NCBI RefSeq assembly: GCF_963576615.1
Contig: NC_088718.1
Location: forward strand, 32,026,757-32,090,756
Direction of reading: 5' to 3'
Source: Watersipora subatra
Taxonomy: Eukaryota > Bryozoa > Gymnolaemata > Cheilostomatida > Watersiporidae
Length of the DNA: 64,000 nt
Shown here piece by piece: positions 49,414 through 61,250 of the stretch; position 1 is the first letter of the stretch, and each line of letters opens with the position of its first letter. The position numbers were made by a program, and so were the translations under genes. Below the pieces are notes generated by a model. It was not told the DNA's origin, did no database searches, and saw nothing but the letters and a program-made list of their open reading frames with translations.

Positions 49414-49987
49414 CACATCTCCGGTACAATGTGTTTTCTTATTACATAAAATCATTTGAACCTTTGCAGTTTTATTTGAAATGCAGCAGTAAACATTGTC
49501 ACTCGTCATTGTATGCAAAAAACATTGTCATTATGAGCTATCACTGCAAAATGCCTACAGATGAGTGTGCTGCCAGGACTGTGAAAAAGTTAAAAAAAAA
49601 GGGTTTTGAATGTTGATACCATAATGAACCATGATTACTATGATTAATTCTTATGATATCTTATAAATAACGAGTGAACGCATAAACAATAAACCATTTA
49701 TCAAAACAAACAATTTTGGTCTGTCTCTCTACCCATCGCGGTTCGACGCAAAAACAGATTGCGATTTTTTCCCAGGATCGGTTTGTTTACTGGTTTAACA
49801 ATAAATAAAAAATCTTAAAGATAAACACAGTTTTTTGTTTGTTTCTCGACAAACTACCACAAAACCATAATGTTTTTTAGTAGTTTACAAAGTATTTTGG
49901 TTGTAAGAAAGTTTCCGGTTGGCGTCTCTGCCTTTTTTAACTAATCATCACTATGATTGAGAATAACATAACACGGTTAAAATAGAA

Positions 49988-50072
49988 TCCCATGAACCAG
50001 ATTTGAACTGGTGACCTAAGGATAGCAAATTACCACTACAGTCCTCCGCTTTACCAACTGAGCTATCACGGG
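49988..50072 (-). tRNA. tRNA-Tyr(GTA) copy 77, class A
   Basis: Same gene sequence as copy 33 (C13-A22 mispair). Confidence 0.82.
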
Positions 50073-50646
50073 CACATCTCCGGTTAAATGTGTTTTCTTA
50101 TTACATAAAATCATTTGAACCTTTGCAGTTTTATTTGAAATGCAGCAGTAAACATTGTCACTCGTCTTTGTATGCAAAAAACATTGTCATTATGAGTTAT
50201 CACTGCAAAATGCCTACAGATGAGTGTGCTGCCAGGACTGTGAAAAAGTTAAAAAAAAGGGTTTTGAATGTTGATACCATAATGAACCATGAACACTATG
50301 ATTAATTCTTATGATATCTTATAAATAACGAGTGAACTCATAAACAATAAACCATTTATTAAAACAGACATTTTTTGGTCTGTCTCTTTACCCATCGCAA
50401 TTCGACGCAAAAACAGAGTGTGACTTTTTCCAAGGATGTGTTTGTTTTTTGGTTTGCCAATAAATTAAAATACTCAAAGAGATACACAGCTTTTCGTGTG
50501 TTTCTCGACAAATTACAACAAAACCATATTGGTTTTTACTAGTTTACAAAGTATTTTGGTGGTAAAAAAGTTTCCGGTTGGCTTCTCTGCCTTTTTTAAC
50601 TAATCATCACTATGATTGAAAAAAACGTTACATGATTAAAATAGAA

Positions 50647-50731
50647 TCCCATGAACCAGATTTGAACTGGTGACCTAAGGATAGCAAATTACCACTACAG
50701 TCCTCCGCTCTACCAACTGAGCTATCACGGG
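50647..50731 (-). tRNA. tRNA-Tyr(GTA) copy 78, class B-prime
   Basis: Same gene sequence as copy 30. First gene of the 2,633-bp block pair. Confidence 0.95.
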
Positions 50732-51304
50732 CACATATCCAGTAAAATGTGTTTTCTTATCACATAAAACCATTTGAACTTTTGCAGTTTTAGTTGAAAT
50801 GCAGTAGTAGACATTGTCACTCGTCTTTGTATGCAAAAAACATTGTCATTATGAGCTATCACTGCAAAATGCCTACAGATGAGTGTGCTGCCAGGACTGT
50901 GAAAAAGTTGAAAAAATTGGTTTTGTATGTTGATTCTATAATGAGCCATAAACACTTTGATTATATCTTATGATATCTTATAAATAACGAGTGAACTCAT
51001 TAACAATAAACCATTTATTAAAACAGACAATTTTGGTCTGTCTCTCTACCCATCGCGGTTCGACGCAAAAACAGGTTGCGATTTTTTCCCAGGATCGGTT
51101 TGTTTACTGGTTTAACAATAAATAAAAAATCTTAAAGATAAACACAGTTTTTTGTTTGTTTCTCGACAAATTACCACAAAACCATAATGTTTTTTAGTAG
51201 TTTACAAAGTATTTTGGTTGTAAGAAAGTTTCCGGTTGGCGTCTCTGCCTTTTTGAACTAATCATCACTATGATTGAGAATAACGTAACACGGTTAAAAT
51301 AGAA

Positions 51305-51389
51305 TCCCATGAACCAGATTTGAACTGGTGACCTAAGGATAGCAAATTACCACTACAGTCCTCCGCTCGACAAACTGAGCTATCACGGG
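51305..51389 (-). tRNA. tRNA-Tyr(GTA) copy 79, class A, D loop altered
   Basis: Same gene sequence as copy 35 (G18 to T, A21 to C). Last gene of HOR copy 3. Confidence 0.75.
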
Positions 51390-51963
51390 CACATCTCCGG
51401 TAAAATGTGTTTTCTTATTACATAAAATCATTTGAACCTTTGCAGTTTTATTTGAAATGCAGCAGTAAACATTGTCACTCGTCATTGTATGCAAAAAACA
51501 TTGTCATTATGAGCTATCACTGCAAAATGCCTACAGATGAGTGTGCTGCCAGGACTGTGAAAAAGTTAAAAAAAAAGGGTTTTGAATGTTGATACCATAA
51601 TGAACCATGATTACTATGATTAATTCTTATGATATCTTATAAATAACGAGTGAACTCGTAAGCAATAAACAATTTATTAAAACAGACAATTTTGGTCTGT
51701 CTCTTTACCCATCGCAATTCGACGCAAAAACAGAGTGTGATTTTTTCCAAGGATGTGTTTGTTTGTTGGTTTGCCAATAAATTAAAATACTCAAGGAGAA
51801 ACACAGCTTTTCGTGTGTTTCTCGACAAATTACAACAAAACCATATTGGTTTTTACTAGTTTACAAAGTATTTTGGTGGTAAAAAAGTTTCCAGTTGGCG
51901 TCTCTGCCTTTTTAAACTAATCATCACTATGATTGAAAAAAACGTTGCGTGATTAAATTAGAA

Positions 51964-52048
51964 TCCCGTGAACCAGACTTGAACTGGTGACCTAAGGATA
52001 GCAAATTACCACTACAGTCCTCCGCTCTACCAACTGAGCTATCACGGG
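51964..52048 (-). tRNA. tRNA-Tyr(GTA) copy 80, class B, proximal terminator lost
   Basis: Stems are fully paired; A59 is G. The proximal T4 is reduced to TTT (plus strand gattaaattag), but the distal T7 of class B remains about 22 bases further on. The transcript may carry a longer 3' trailer. Confidence 0.93.
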
Positions 52049-52622
52049 CACATCTCCGGTAAAATGTGTTTTCTTATTACATAAAATCATTTGAACCTTT
52101 GCAGTTTTATTTGAAATGCAGCAGTAAACATTGTCACTCGTCATTGTATGCAAAAAACATTGTCATTATGAGCTATCACTGCAAAATGCCTACAGATGAG
52201 TGTGCTGCCAGGACTGTGAAAAAGTTAAAAAAAATGGGTTTCGAATGTTGATACCATAATGAACCATGAACACTATGATTAATTCTTATGACATCTTATA
52301 AATAACGAAAGAACTCATAAACAATAAACCATTTATTAAAACAGACAATTTTTGTCTGTCTCTCTACCCATCGCAATTCGACGCAAAAACAGAGTGTGAC
52401 TTTTTCCAAGGATGTGTTTGTTTTTTGGTTTGCCAATAAATTAAAATACTCAAAGAGAAACACAGCTTTTCGTGTGTTTCTCGACAAATTACAACAAAAC
52501 CATATTGGTTTTTACTAGTTTACAAAGTATTTTGGTGGTAAAAAAGTTTCCGGTTGGCTTCTCTGCCTTTTTTAACTAATCATCACTATGATTGAAAAAA
52601 ACGTTACATGATTAAAATAGAA

Positions 52623-52707
52623 TCCCATGAACCAGATTTGAACTGGTGACCTAAGGATAGCAAATTACCACTACAGTCCTCCGCTCTACCAACTGAGCTA
52701 TCATGTG
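52623..52707 (-). tRNA. tRNA-Tyr(GTA) copy 81, class B-prime, acceptor altered
   Basis: The 5' acceptor side reads CACATGA. C2 to A makes an A2-G71 mispair, while G4 to A restores a Watson-Crick pair with T69. Otherwise intact. Confidence 0.82.
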
Positions 52708-53279
52708 CACATCTTCAGTAAAATGTGTTTTCCTACTACATAAAATCATTTGAACTTTTGCAGTTTTAGTTGAAATGCAGTAGTAGACATTGTCACTCGT
52801 CTTTGTATGCAAAAAACATTGTCATTATGAGCTATCACTGCAAAATGCCTACAGATGAGTGTGCTGCCAGGACTGAAAAAGTTGAAAAAATTGGTTTTGA
52901 ATGTTGATACCATAATGAACCATGAACACTATGATTAATTCTTATGACATCTTATAAATAACGAGTAAACTCATAAACAATAAACCAATTATTAAAACAG
53001 ACATTTTTTGGTCTGTCTCTTTACCCATCGCAATTCGACGCAAAAGCAGAGTGTGATTTTTTCCAAGGATGTGTTTGTTTATTGGTTTGCCAATAAATTA
53101 AAATACTCAAAGAGATACACAGCTTTTCGTGTGTTTCTCGACAAATTACAACAAAACCATATTGGTTTTTACTAGTTTACAAAGTATTTTGGTGGTAAAA
53201 AAGTTTCCGGTTGGCTTCTCTGCCTTTTTTAACTAATCATCACTATGATTGAAAAAAACGTTACATGATTAAAATAGAA

Positions 53280-53364
53280 TCCCATGAACCAGATTTGAAC
53301 TGGTGACCTAAGGATAGCAAATTACCACTACAGTCCTCCGCTCTACCAACTGAGCTATCACGGG
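53280..53364 (-). tRNA. tRNA-Tyr(GTA) copy 82, class B-prime
   Basis: Same gene sequence as copy 30; 2,633 bp from copy 78. Confidence 0.95.
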
Positions 53365-53937
53365 CACATATCCAGTAAAATGTGTTTTCTTATCACATAA
53401 AACCATTTGAACTTTTGCAGTTTTAGTTGAAATGCAGTAGTAGACATTGTCACTCGTCTTTGTATGCAAAAAACATTGTCATTATGAGCTATCACTGCAA
53501 AATGCCTACAGATGAGTGTGCTGCCAGGACTGTGAAAAAGTTGAAAAAATTGGTTTTGTATGTTGATTCTATAATGAGCCATAAACACTTTGATTATATC
53601 TTATGATATCTTATAAATAACGAGTGAACTCATTAACAATAAACCATTTATTAAAACAGACAATTTTGGTCTGTCTCTCTACCCATCGCGGTTCGACGCA
53701 AAAACAGGTTGCGATTTTTTCCCAGGATCGGTTTGTTTACTGGTTTAACAATAAATAAAAAATCTTAAAGATAAACACAGTTTTTTGTTTGTTTCTCGAC
53801 AAATTACCACAAAACCATAATGTTTTTTAGTAGTTTACAAAGTATTTTGGTTGTAAGAAAGTTTCCGGTTGGCGTCTCTGCCTTTTTGAACTAATCATCA
53901 CTATGATTGAGAATAACGTAACACGGTTAAAATAGAA

Positions 53938-54022
53938 TCCCATGAACCAGATTTGAACTGGTGACCTAAGGATAGCAAATTACCACTACAGTCCTCCGCT
54001 CGACAAACTGAGCTATCACGGG
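53938..54022 (-). tRNA. tRNA-Tyr(GTA) copy 83, class A, D loop altered
   Basis: Same gene sequence as copy 35 (G18 to T). Confidence 0.75.
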
Positions 54023-54596
54023 CACATCTCCGGTAAAATGTGTTTTCTTATTACATAAAATCATTTGAACCTTTGCAGTTTTATTTGAAATGCAGCAGTA
54101 AACATTGTCACTCGTCATTGTATGCAAAAAACATTGTCATTATGAGCTATCACTGCAAAATGCCTACAGATGAGTGTGCTGCCAGGACTGTGAAAAAGTT
54201 AAAAAAAAAGGGTTTTCAATGTTGATACCATAATGAACCATGATTACTATGATTAATTCTTATGATATCTTATAAATAACGAGTGAACTCGTAAGCAATA
54301 AACAATTTATTAAAACAGACAATTTTGGTCTGTCTCTTTACCCATCGCAATTCGACGCAAAAACAGAGTGTGATTTTTTCCAAGGATGTGTTTGTTTGTT
54401 GGTTTGCCAATAAATTAAAATACTCAAGGAGAAACACAGCTTTTCGTGTGTTTCTCGACAAATTACAACAAAACCATATTGGTTTTTACTAGTTTACAAA
54501 GTATTTTGGTGGTAAAAAAGTTTCCAGTTGGCGTCTCTGCCTTTTTAAACTAATCATCACTATGATTGAAAAAAACGTTGCGTGATTAAATTAGAA

Positions 54597-54681
54597 TCCC
54601 GTGAACCAGACTTGAACTGGTGACCTAAGGATAGCAAATTACCACTACAGTCCTCCGCTCTACCAACTGAGCTATCACGGG
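54597..54681 (-). tRNA. tRNA-Tyr(GTA) copy 84, class B, proximal terminator lost
   Basis: Same gene sequence and same terminator change as copy 80. Confidence 0.93.
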
Positions 54682-55255
54682 CACATCTCCGGTAAAATGT
54701 GTTTTCTTATTACATAAAATCATTTGAACCTTTGCAGTTTTATTTGAAATGCAGCAGTAAACATTGTCACTCGTCATTGTATGCAAAAAACATTGTCATT
54801 ATGAGCTATCACTGCAAAATGCCTACAGATGAGTGTGCTGCCAGGACTGTGAAAAAGTTAAAAAAAATGGGTTTCGAATGTTGATACCATAATGAACCAT
54901 GAACACTATGATTAATTCTTATGACATCTTATAAATAACGAAAGAACTCATAAACAATAAACCATTTATTAAAACAGACAATTTTTGTCTGTCTCTCTAC
55001 CCATCGCAATTCGACGCAAAAACAGAGTGTGACTTTTTCCAAGGATGTGTTTGTTTTTTGGTTTGCCAATAAATTAAAATACTCAAAGAGAAACACAGCT
55101 TTTCGTGTGTTTCTCGACAAATTACAACAAAACCATATTGGTTTTTACTAGTTTACAAAGTATTTTGGTGGTAAAAAAGTTTCCGGTTGGCTTCTCTGCC
55201 TTTTTTAACTAATCATCACTATGATTGAAAAAAACGTTACATGATTAAAATAGAA

Positions 55256-55340
55256 TCCCATGAACCAGATTTGAACTGGTGACCTAAGGATAGCAAATTA
55301 CCACTACAGTCCTCCGCTCTACCAACTGAGCTATCATGTG
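55256..55340 (-). tRNA. tRNA-Tyr(GTA) copy 85, class B-prime, acceptor altered
   Basis: Same gene sequence as copy 81 (A2-G71 mispair, A4-T69 pair). Confidence 0.82.
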
Positions 55341-55912
55341 CACATCTTCAGTAAAATGTGTTTTCCTACTACATAAAATCATTTGAACTTTTGCAGTTTT
55401 AGTTGAAATGCAGTAGTAGACATTGTCACTCGTCTTTGTATGCAAAAAACATTGTCATTATGAGCTATCACTGCAAAATGCCTACAGATGAGTGTGCTGC
55501 CAGGACTGAAAAAGTTGAAAAAATTGGTTTTGAATGTTGATACCATAATGAACCATGAACACTATGATTAATTCTTATGACATCTTATAAATAACGAGTA
55601 AACTCATAAACAATAAACCATTTATTAAAACAGACATTTTTTGGTCTGTCTCTTTACCCATCGCAATTCGACGCAAAAGCAGAGTGTGATTTTTTCCAAG
55701 GATGTGTTTGTTTATTGGTTTGCCAATAAATTAAAATACTCAAGGAGAAACACAGCTTTTCGTGTGTTTCTCGCCAAATTACAACAAAACCATATTGGTT
55801 TTTACTAGTTTACAAAGTATTTTGGTGGTAAAAAAGTTTCCAGTTGGCGTCTCTGCCTTTTTTAACTAATCATCACTATGATTGAAAAAAACGTTGCATG
55901 ATTAAAATAGAA

Positions 55913-55997
55913 TCCCGTGAACCAGATTTGAACTGGTGATCTAAGGATAACAAATTACCACTACAGTCCTCCACTCTACCAACTGAGCTATCACGGG
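55913..55997 (-). tRNA. tRNA-Tyr(GTA) copy 86, class B
   Basis: Same gene sequence as copy 20 (G10-T25 wobble, A46). Confidence 0.93.
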
Positions 55998-56570
55998 CAC
56001 ATATCCAGTAAAATGTGTTTTCTTATCACATAAAACCATTTGAACTTTTGCAGTTTTAGTTGAAATGCAGTAGTAGACATTGTCACTCGTCTTTGTATGC
56101 AAAAAACATTGTCATTATGAGTTATCACTGCAAAATGCCTACAGATGAGTGTGCTGCCAGGACTGTGAAAAAGTTGAAAAAATTGGTTTTGTATGTTGAT
56201 TCTATAATGAGCCATAAACACTTTGATTATATCTTATGATATCTTATAAATAACGAGTGAACTCATAAACAATAAACCATTTATTAAAACAGACAATTTT
56301 GGTCTGTCTCTCTACCCATCGCGGTTCGACGCAAAAACAGATTGCGATTTTTTCCCAGGATCGGTTTGTTTACTGGTTTAACAATAAATAAAAAATCTTA
56401 AAGATAAACACAGTTTTTTGTTTGTTTCTCGACAAATTACAACAAAACCATATTGGTTTTTACTAGTTTACAAAGTATTTTGGTGGTAAAAAAGTTTCCA
56501 GTTGGCGTCTCTGCCTTTTTTAACTAATCATCACTATGATTGAAAAAAACCTTGCATGATTAAAATAGAA

Positions 56571-56644
56571 TCCCGTGAACCAGTGACCTAAGGATAGCAA
56601 ATTACCACTACAGTCCTCTGCTCTACCAACTGAGCTATCACAGG
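56571..56644 (-). pseudogene. tRNA-Tyr(GTA) copy 87, B box deleted
   Basis: Only 74 bp long: 11 bp are missing, taking out the T loop, part of the T stem and most of the B box (plus strand gaaccagtgacc). G26 is A and C3 is T. The anticodon region and intron are intact. It cannot fold a T arm and should not bind TFIIIC well. The unit is 647 bp for this reason. Confidence 0.93.
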
Positions 56645-57217
56645 CACATCTCCAGTGAAATGTGTTTTCTTATTACATAAAATCATTTGAACTTTTGCAG
56701 TTTTAGTTGAAATGCAGTAGTAGACATTGTCACTCGTCTTTGTATGCAAAAACATTGTCATTATGAGCTATCACTGCAAAATGCCTACAGATGAGTGTGC
56801 TGCCAGGACTGTGAAAAAGTTACAAAAAATGGGTTTCGAATGTTGATACCATAATGAACCATGAACACTATGATTAATTCTTATGACATCTTATAAATAA
56901 CGAAAGAACTCGTAAACAATAAACCATTTATTAAAACAGACAATTTTTGTCTGTCTCTCTACCCATCGCAATTCGACGCAAAAACAGAGTGTGACTTTTT
57001 CCAAGGATGTGTTTGTTTTTTGGTTTGCCAATAAATTAAAATACTCAAAGAGAAACGCAGCTTTTCGTGTGTTTCTCGACAAATTACAACAAAACCATAT
57101 TGGTTTTTACTAGTTTACAAAGTATTTTGGTGGTAAAAAAGTTTCCGGTTGGCTTCTCTGCCTTTTTTAACTAATCATCACTATGATTGAAAAAAACGTT
57201 ACATGATTAAAATAGAA

Positions 57218-57302
57218 TCCCATGAACCAGATTTGAACTGGTGACCTAAGGATAGCAAATTACCACTACAGTCCTCCGCTCTACCAACTGAGCTATCACA
57301 GG
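57218..57302 (-). tRNA. tRNA-Tyr(GTA) copy 88, class B-prime
   Basis: Paired, with side-by-side wobbles T3-G70 and G4-T69. Confidence 0.9.
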
Positions 57303-57875
57303 CGCATATCCAGTAAAATGTGTTTTCTTATCACATAAAACCATTTGAACTTTTGCAGTTTTAGTTGAAATGCAGTAGTAGACATTGTCACTCGTCTTTG
57401 TATGCAAAAAACATTGTCATTATGAGCTATCACTGCAAAATGCCTACAGATGAGTGTGCTGCCAGGACTGTGAAAAAGTTGAAAAAATTGGTTTTGTATG
57501 TTGATTCTATAATGAGCCATAAACACTTTGATTATATCTTATGATATCTTATAAATAACGAGTGAACTCATTAACAATAAATCATTTATTAAAACAGACA
57601 ATTTTGGTCTGTCTCTCTACCCATCGCAGTTCGACGCAAAAACAGATTGCGATTTTTTCCCAGGATCGGTTTGTTTACTGGTTTAACAATAAATAAAAAA
57701 TCTTAAAGATAAACACAGTTTTTTGTTTGTTTCTCGACAAATTACCACAAAACCATAATGTTTTTTAGTAGTTTACAAAGTATTTTGGTTGTAAGAAAGT
57801 TTCCGGTTGGCGTCTCTGCTTTTTTGAACTAATCATCACTATGATTGAGAATAACATAACACGGTTAAAATAGAA

Positions 57876-57960
57876 TCCCATGAACCAGATTTGAACTGGT
57901 GACCTAAGGATAGCAAATTACCACTACAGTCCTCCGCTCGACCAACTGAGCTATCACGGG
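57876..57960 (-). tRNA. tRNA-Tyr(GTA) copy 89, class A
   Basis: Same gene sequence as copy 31 (A21 to C). Confidence 0.88.
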
Positions 57961-58533
57961 CACATCTCCGGTAAAATGTGTTTTCTTATTACATAAAATC
58001 ATTTGAACCTTTGCAGTTTTATTTGAAATGCAGCAGTAAACATTGTCACTCGTCATTGTATGCAAAAAACATTGTCATTATGAGCTATCACTGCAAAATG
58101 CCTACAGATGAGTGTGCTGTCAGGACTGTGAAAAATTTGAAAAAATTGGTTTTGTATGTTGATTCTATAATGAGCCATAAACACTTTGATTATATCTTAT
58201 GATATCTTATAAATAACGAGTGAACTCATTAACAATAAACCATTTATTAAAACAGACAATTTTGGTCTGTCTCTCTACCCATCGCAGTTCGACGCAAAAA
58301 CAGGTTGCGATTTTTTCCCAGGATCGGTTTGTTTACTGGTTTAACAATAAATAAAAAATCTTAAAGATAAACACAGTTTTTTGTTTGTTTCTCGACAAAT
58401 TACCACAAAACCATAATGTTTTTTAGTAGTTTACAAAGTATTTTGGTTGTAAGAAAGTTTCCGGTTGGCGTCTCTGCCTTTTTGAACTAATCATCACTAT
58501 GATTGAGAATAACGTAACACGGTTAAAATAGAA

Positions 58534-58618
58534 TCCCATGAACCAGATTTGAACTGGTGACCTAAGGATAGCAAATTACCACTACAGTCCTTCGCTCGAC
58601 CAACTGAGCTATCACGGG
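58534..58618 (-). tRNA. tRNA-Tyr(GTA) copy 90, class A
   Basis: As copy 31, but G27 is A, which turns the usual G27-T43 wobble into a Watson-Crick pair. Confidence 0.88.
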
Positions 58619-59191
58619 CACATCTCCGGTAAAATGTGTTTTCTTATTACATAAAATCATTTGAACTTTTGCAGTTTTAGTTGAAATGCAGCAGTAAACA
58701 TTGTCACTCGTCATTGTATGCAAAAAACATTGTCATTATGAGCTATCACTGCAAAATGCCTACAGATGAGTGTGCTGCCAGGACTGTGATAAAGTTAAAA
58801 AAAAAGGGTTTTGAATGTTGATACCATAATGAACCATGATTACTATGATTAATTCTTATGATATCTTATAAATAACGAGTGAACTCGTAAGCAATAAACA
58901 ATTTATTAAAACAGACAATTTTGGTCTGTCTCTTTACCCATCGCAATTCGACGCAAAAACAGAGTGTGATTTTTTCCAAAGATGTGTTTGTTTGTTGGTT
59001 TGCCAATAAATTAAAATACTCAAGGAGAAACACAGCTTTTCGTGTGTTTCTCGACAAATTACAACAAAACCATATTGGTTTTTACTAGTTTACAAAGTAT
59101 TTTGGTGGTAAAAAAGTTTCCAGTTGGCGTCTTTGCCTTTTTTAACTAATCATTACTATGATTGAAAAAACGTTGCATGATTAAAATAGAA

Positions 59192-59276
59192 TCCCGTGAA
59201 CCAGATTTGAACTGGTGATCTAAGGATAACAAATTACCATTACAGTCCTCTGCTCTACCAACTGAGCTATCACGGG
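59192..59276 (-). tRNA. tRNA-Tyr(GTA) copy 91, class B, position 37 changed
   Basis: Stems are fully paired. G37, the last base before the intron and next to the anticodon, is A; G26 and G46 are also A. G37 is the usual base in this tRNA, and the change also alters the 5' splice junction. Confidence 0.88.
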
Positions 59277-59849
59277 CACATCTTCAGTAAAATGTGTTTT
59301 CCTATTACATAAAATCATTTGAACTTTTGCAGTTTTAGTTGAAATGCAGTAATAGACATTGTCACTCATCTTTGTATGCAAAAAACATTGTCATTATGAG
59401 CTATCACTGCAAAATGCCTACAGATGAGTGTGCTGCCAGGACTGTGAAAAAGTTGAAAAAATTGGTTTTGTATGTTTATTCTATAATGAGCCATAAACAC
59501 AATGATTATATCTTATGATATCTTATAAATAACGAGTGAACTCATAAACAATAAACCATTTATTAAAACAAACAATTTTGGTCTGTCTCTCTACCCATCG
59601 CGGTTCGACGCAAAAACAGATTGCGATTTTTTCCCAGGATCGGTTTGTTTACTGGTTTAACAATAAATAAAAAATCTTAAAGATAAACACAGTTTTTTGT
59701 TTGTTTCTCGACAAATTACCACAAAACCATAATGTTTTTTAGTAGTTTACAAAGTATTTTGGTTGTAAGAAAGTTTCCGGTTGGCGTCTCTGCCTTTTTT
59801 AACTAATCATCACTATGATTGAGAATAACATAACACGGTTAAATTAGAA

Positions 59850-59934
59850 TCCCATGAACCAGATTTGAACTGGTGACCTAAGAATAGCAAATTACCACTA
59901 CAGTCCTCCGCTCTACCAACTGAGCTATCACGGG
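59850..59934 (-). tRNA. tRNA-Tyr(GTA) copy 92, class A, no terminator nearby
   Basis: Paired, with a G30-T40 wobble (C40 to T) and G4-T69. The proximal T4 is reduced to TTT. Class A has no back-up T-run, so transcripts should read into the spacer for well over 100 bases. Confidence 0.85.
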
Positions 59935-60507
59935 CACATCTCCAGTAAAATGTGTTTTCTTATTACATAAAATCATTTGAACCTTTGCAGTTTTATTTGA
60001 AATGCAGCAGTAAACATTGTCACTCGTCATTGTATGCAAAAAACATTGTCATTATGAGCTATCACTGCAAAATGCCTACAGATGAGTGTGCTGCCAGGAC
60101 TGTGAAAAAGTTAAAAAAAATGGGTTTCGAATGTTGATACCATAATGAACCATGAACACTATGATTAATTCTTATGACCTCTTATAAATAACGAAAGAAC
60201 TCGTAAACAATAAACCATTTATTAAAACAGACAATTTTGGTCTGTCTCTCTACCCATCGCAATTCGACGCAAAAACAGAGTGTGACTTTTTCCAAGGTTG
60301 TGTTTGTTTATTGGTTTGCCAATAAATTAAAATACTCTAGGAGAAACACAGCTTTTCGTGTGTTTCTCGACAAAATACAACAAAACCATATTGGTTTTTA
60401 CTAGTTTACAAAGTATTTTGGTTGTAAAAAAGTTTCCAGTTGGCGTCTCTGCCTTTTTTAACTAATCATTACTCTGATTGAAAAAACGTTGCATGATTAA
60501 AATAGAA

Positions 60508-60592
60508 TCCCGTGAACCAGATTTGAACTGGTGATCTAAGGATAACAAATTACCACTACAGTCCTCCGCTCTACCAACTGAGCTATCACGGG
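60508..60592 (-). tRNA. tRNA-Tyr(GTA) copy 93, class B
   Basis: Fully paired; the only change from the reference is G46 to A. Confidence 0.96.
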
Positions 60593-61165
60593 CACATCTT
60601 CAGTAAAATGTGTTTTCTTATTACATAAAATCATTTGAACCTTTGCAGTTTTAGTTGAAATGCAGTAATAGACATTGTCACTCATCTTTGTATGCAAAAA
60701 ACATTGTCATTATAAGCTATCACTGCAAAATGCCTACAGATGAGTGTGCTGCCAGGACTGTGAAAAAGTTGAAAAAATGGGTTTTGTATGTTGATTCTAT
60801 AATGAGCCATAAACACAATGATTATATCTTATGATATCTTATAAATAACGAGTGAACTCATAAACAATAAACCATTTATTAAAACAGACAATTTTGGTCT
60901 GTCTCTCTACCCATCGCGGTTCGACGCAAAAACAGATTGCGATTTTTTCCCAGGATCGGTTTGTTTACTGGTTTAACAATAAATAAAAAATCTTAAAGAT
61001 AAACACAGTTTTTTGTTTGTTTCTCGACAAATTACCACAAAACCATAATGTTTTTTAGTAGTTTACAAAGTATTTTGGTTGTAAGAAAGTTTCCGGTTGG
61101 CGTCTCTGCCTTTTTTAACTAATCATCACTATGATTGAGAATAACATAACACGGTTAAAATAGAA

Positions 61166-61250
61166 ACCCATGAACCAGATTTGAACTGGTGACATAAGAA
61201 TAGCAAATTACCACTACAGTCCTCCGCTCTACCAACTGAGCTATCACGGG
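61166..61250 (-). tRNA. tRNA-Tyr(GTA) copy 94, class A, discriminator changed
   Basis: A73 is T (plus strand aacccatg), the only discriminator change in the window. C40 is T and G45 is T. A73 is a tyrosine identity base in eukaryotes, so charging may be reduced. The T4 terminator is intact. Confidence 0.82.

Larger units (their letters stand above)
39138..51655. repeat. Higher-order repeat, copy 3, with one unit missing
   Basis: Contains tRNA copies 61-79, matching copies 36-55 except that the counterpart of copy 42 (26965) is absent. The offset to copy 2 is 16,444 bp left of about 43,130 and 15,787 bp right of it. The unit was lost at about 43,120-43,150. The block ends near 51,655, where the following spacer changes to the form with gtgaactcgtaagcaat. 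Confidence 0.88.
50460..53092. repeat. Four-unit block of 2,633 bp, first copy
   Basis: Repeats at 53093-55725. It carries the genes at 50647, 51305, 51964 and 52623, and overlaps the end of higher-order repeat copy 3. The left edge falls at or just right of the TTGGTTTGCCAA hairpin (hairpin H2), judged from the differing bases at 50,44x and 53,08x. Confidence 0.85.
53093..55725. repeat. Four-unit block of 2,633 bp, second copy
   Basis: Carries the genes at 53280, 53938, 54597 and 55256, which match those at 50647, 51305, 51964 and 52623. The homology ends near 55,730, where ctcaaggagaaacac replaces ctcaaagagatacac. Confidence 0.85.
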
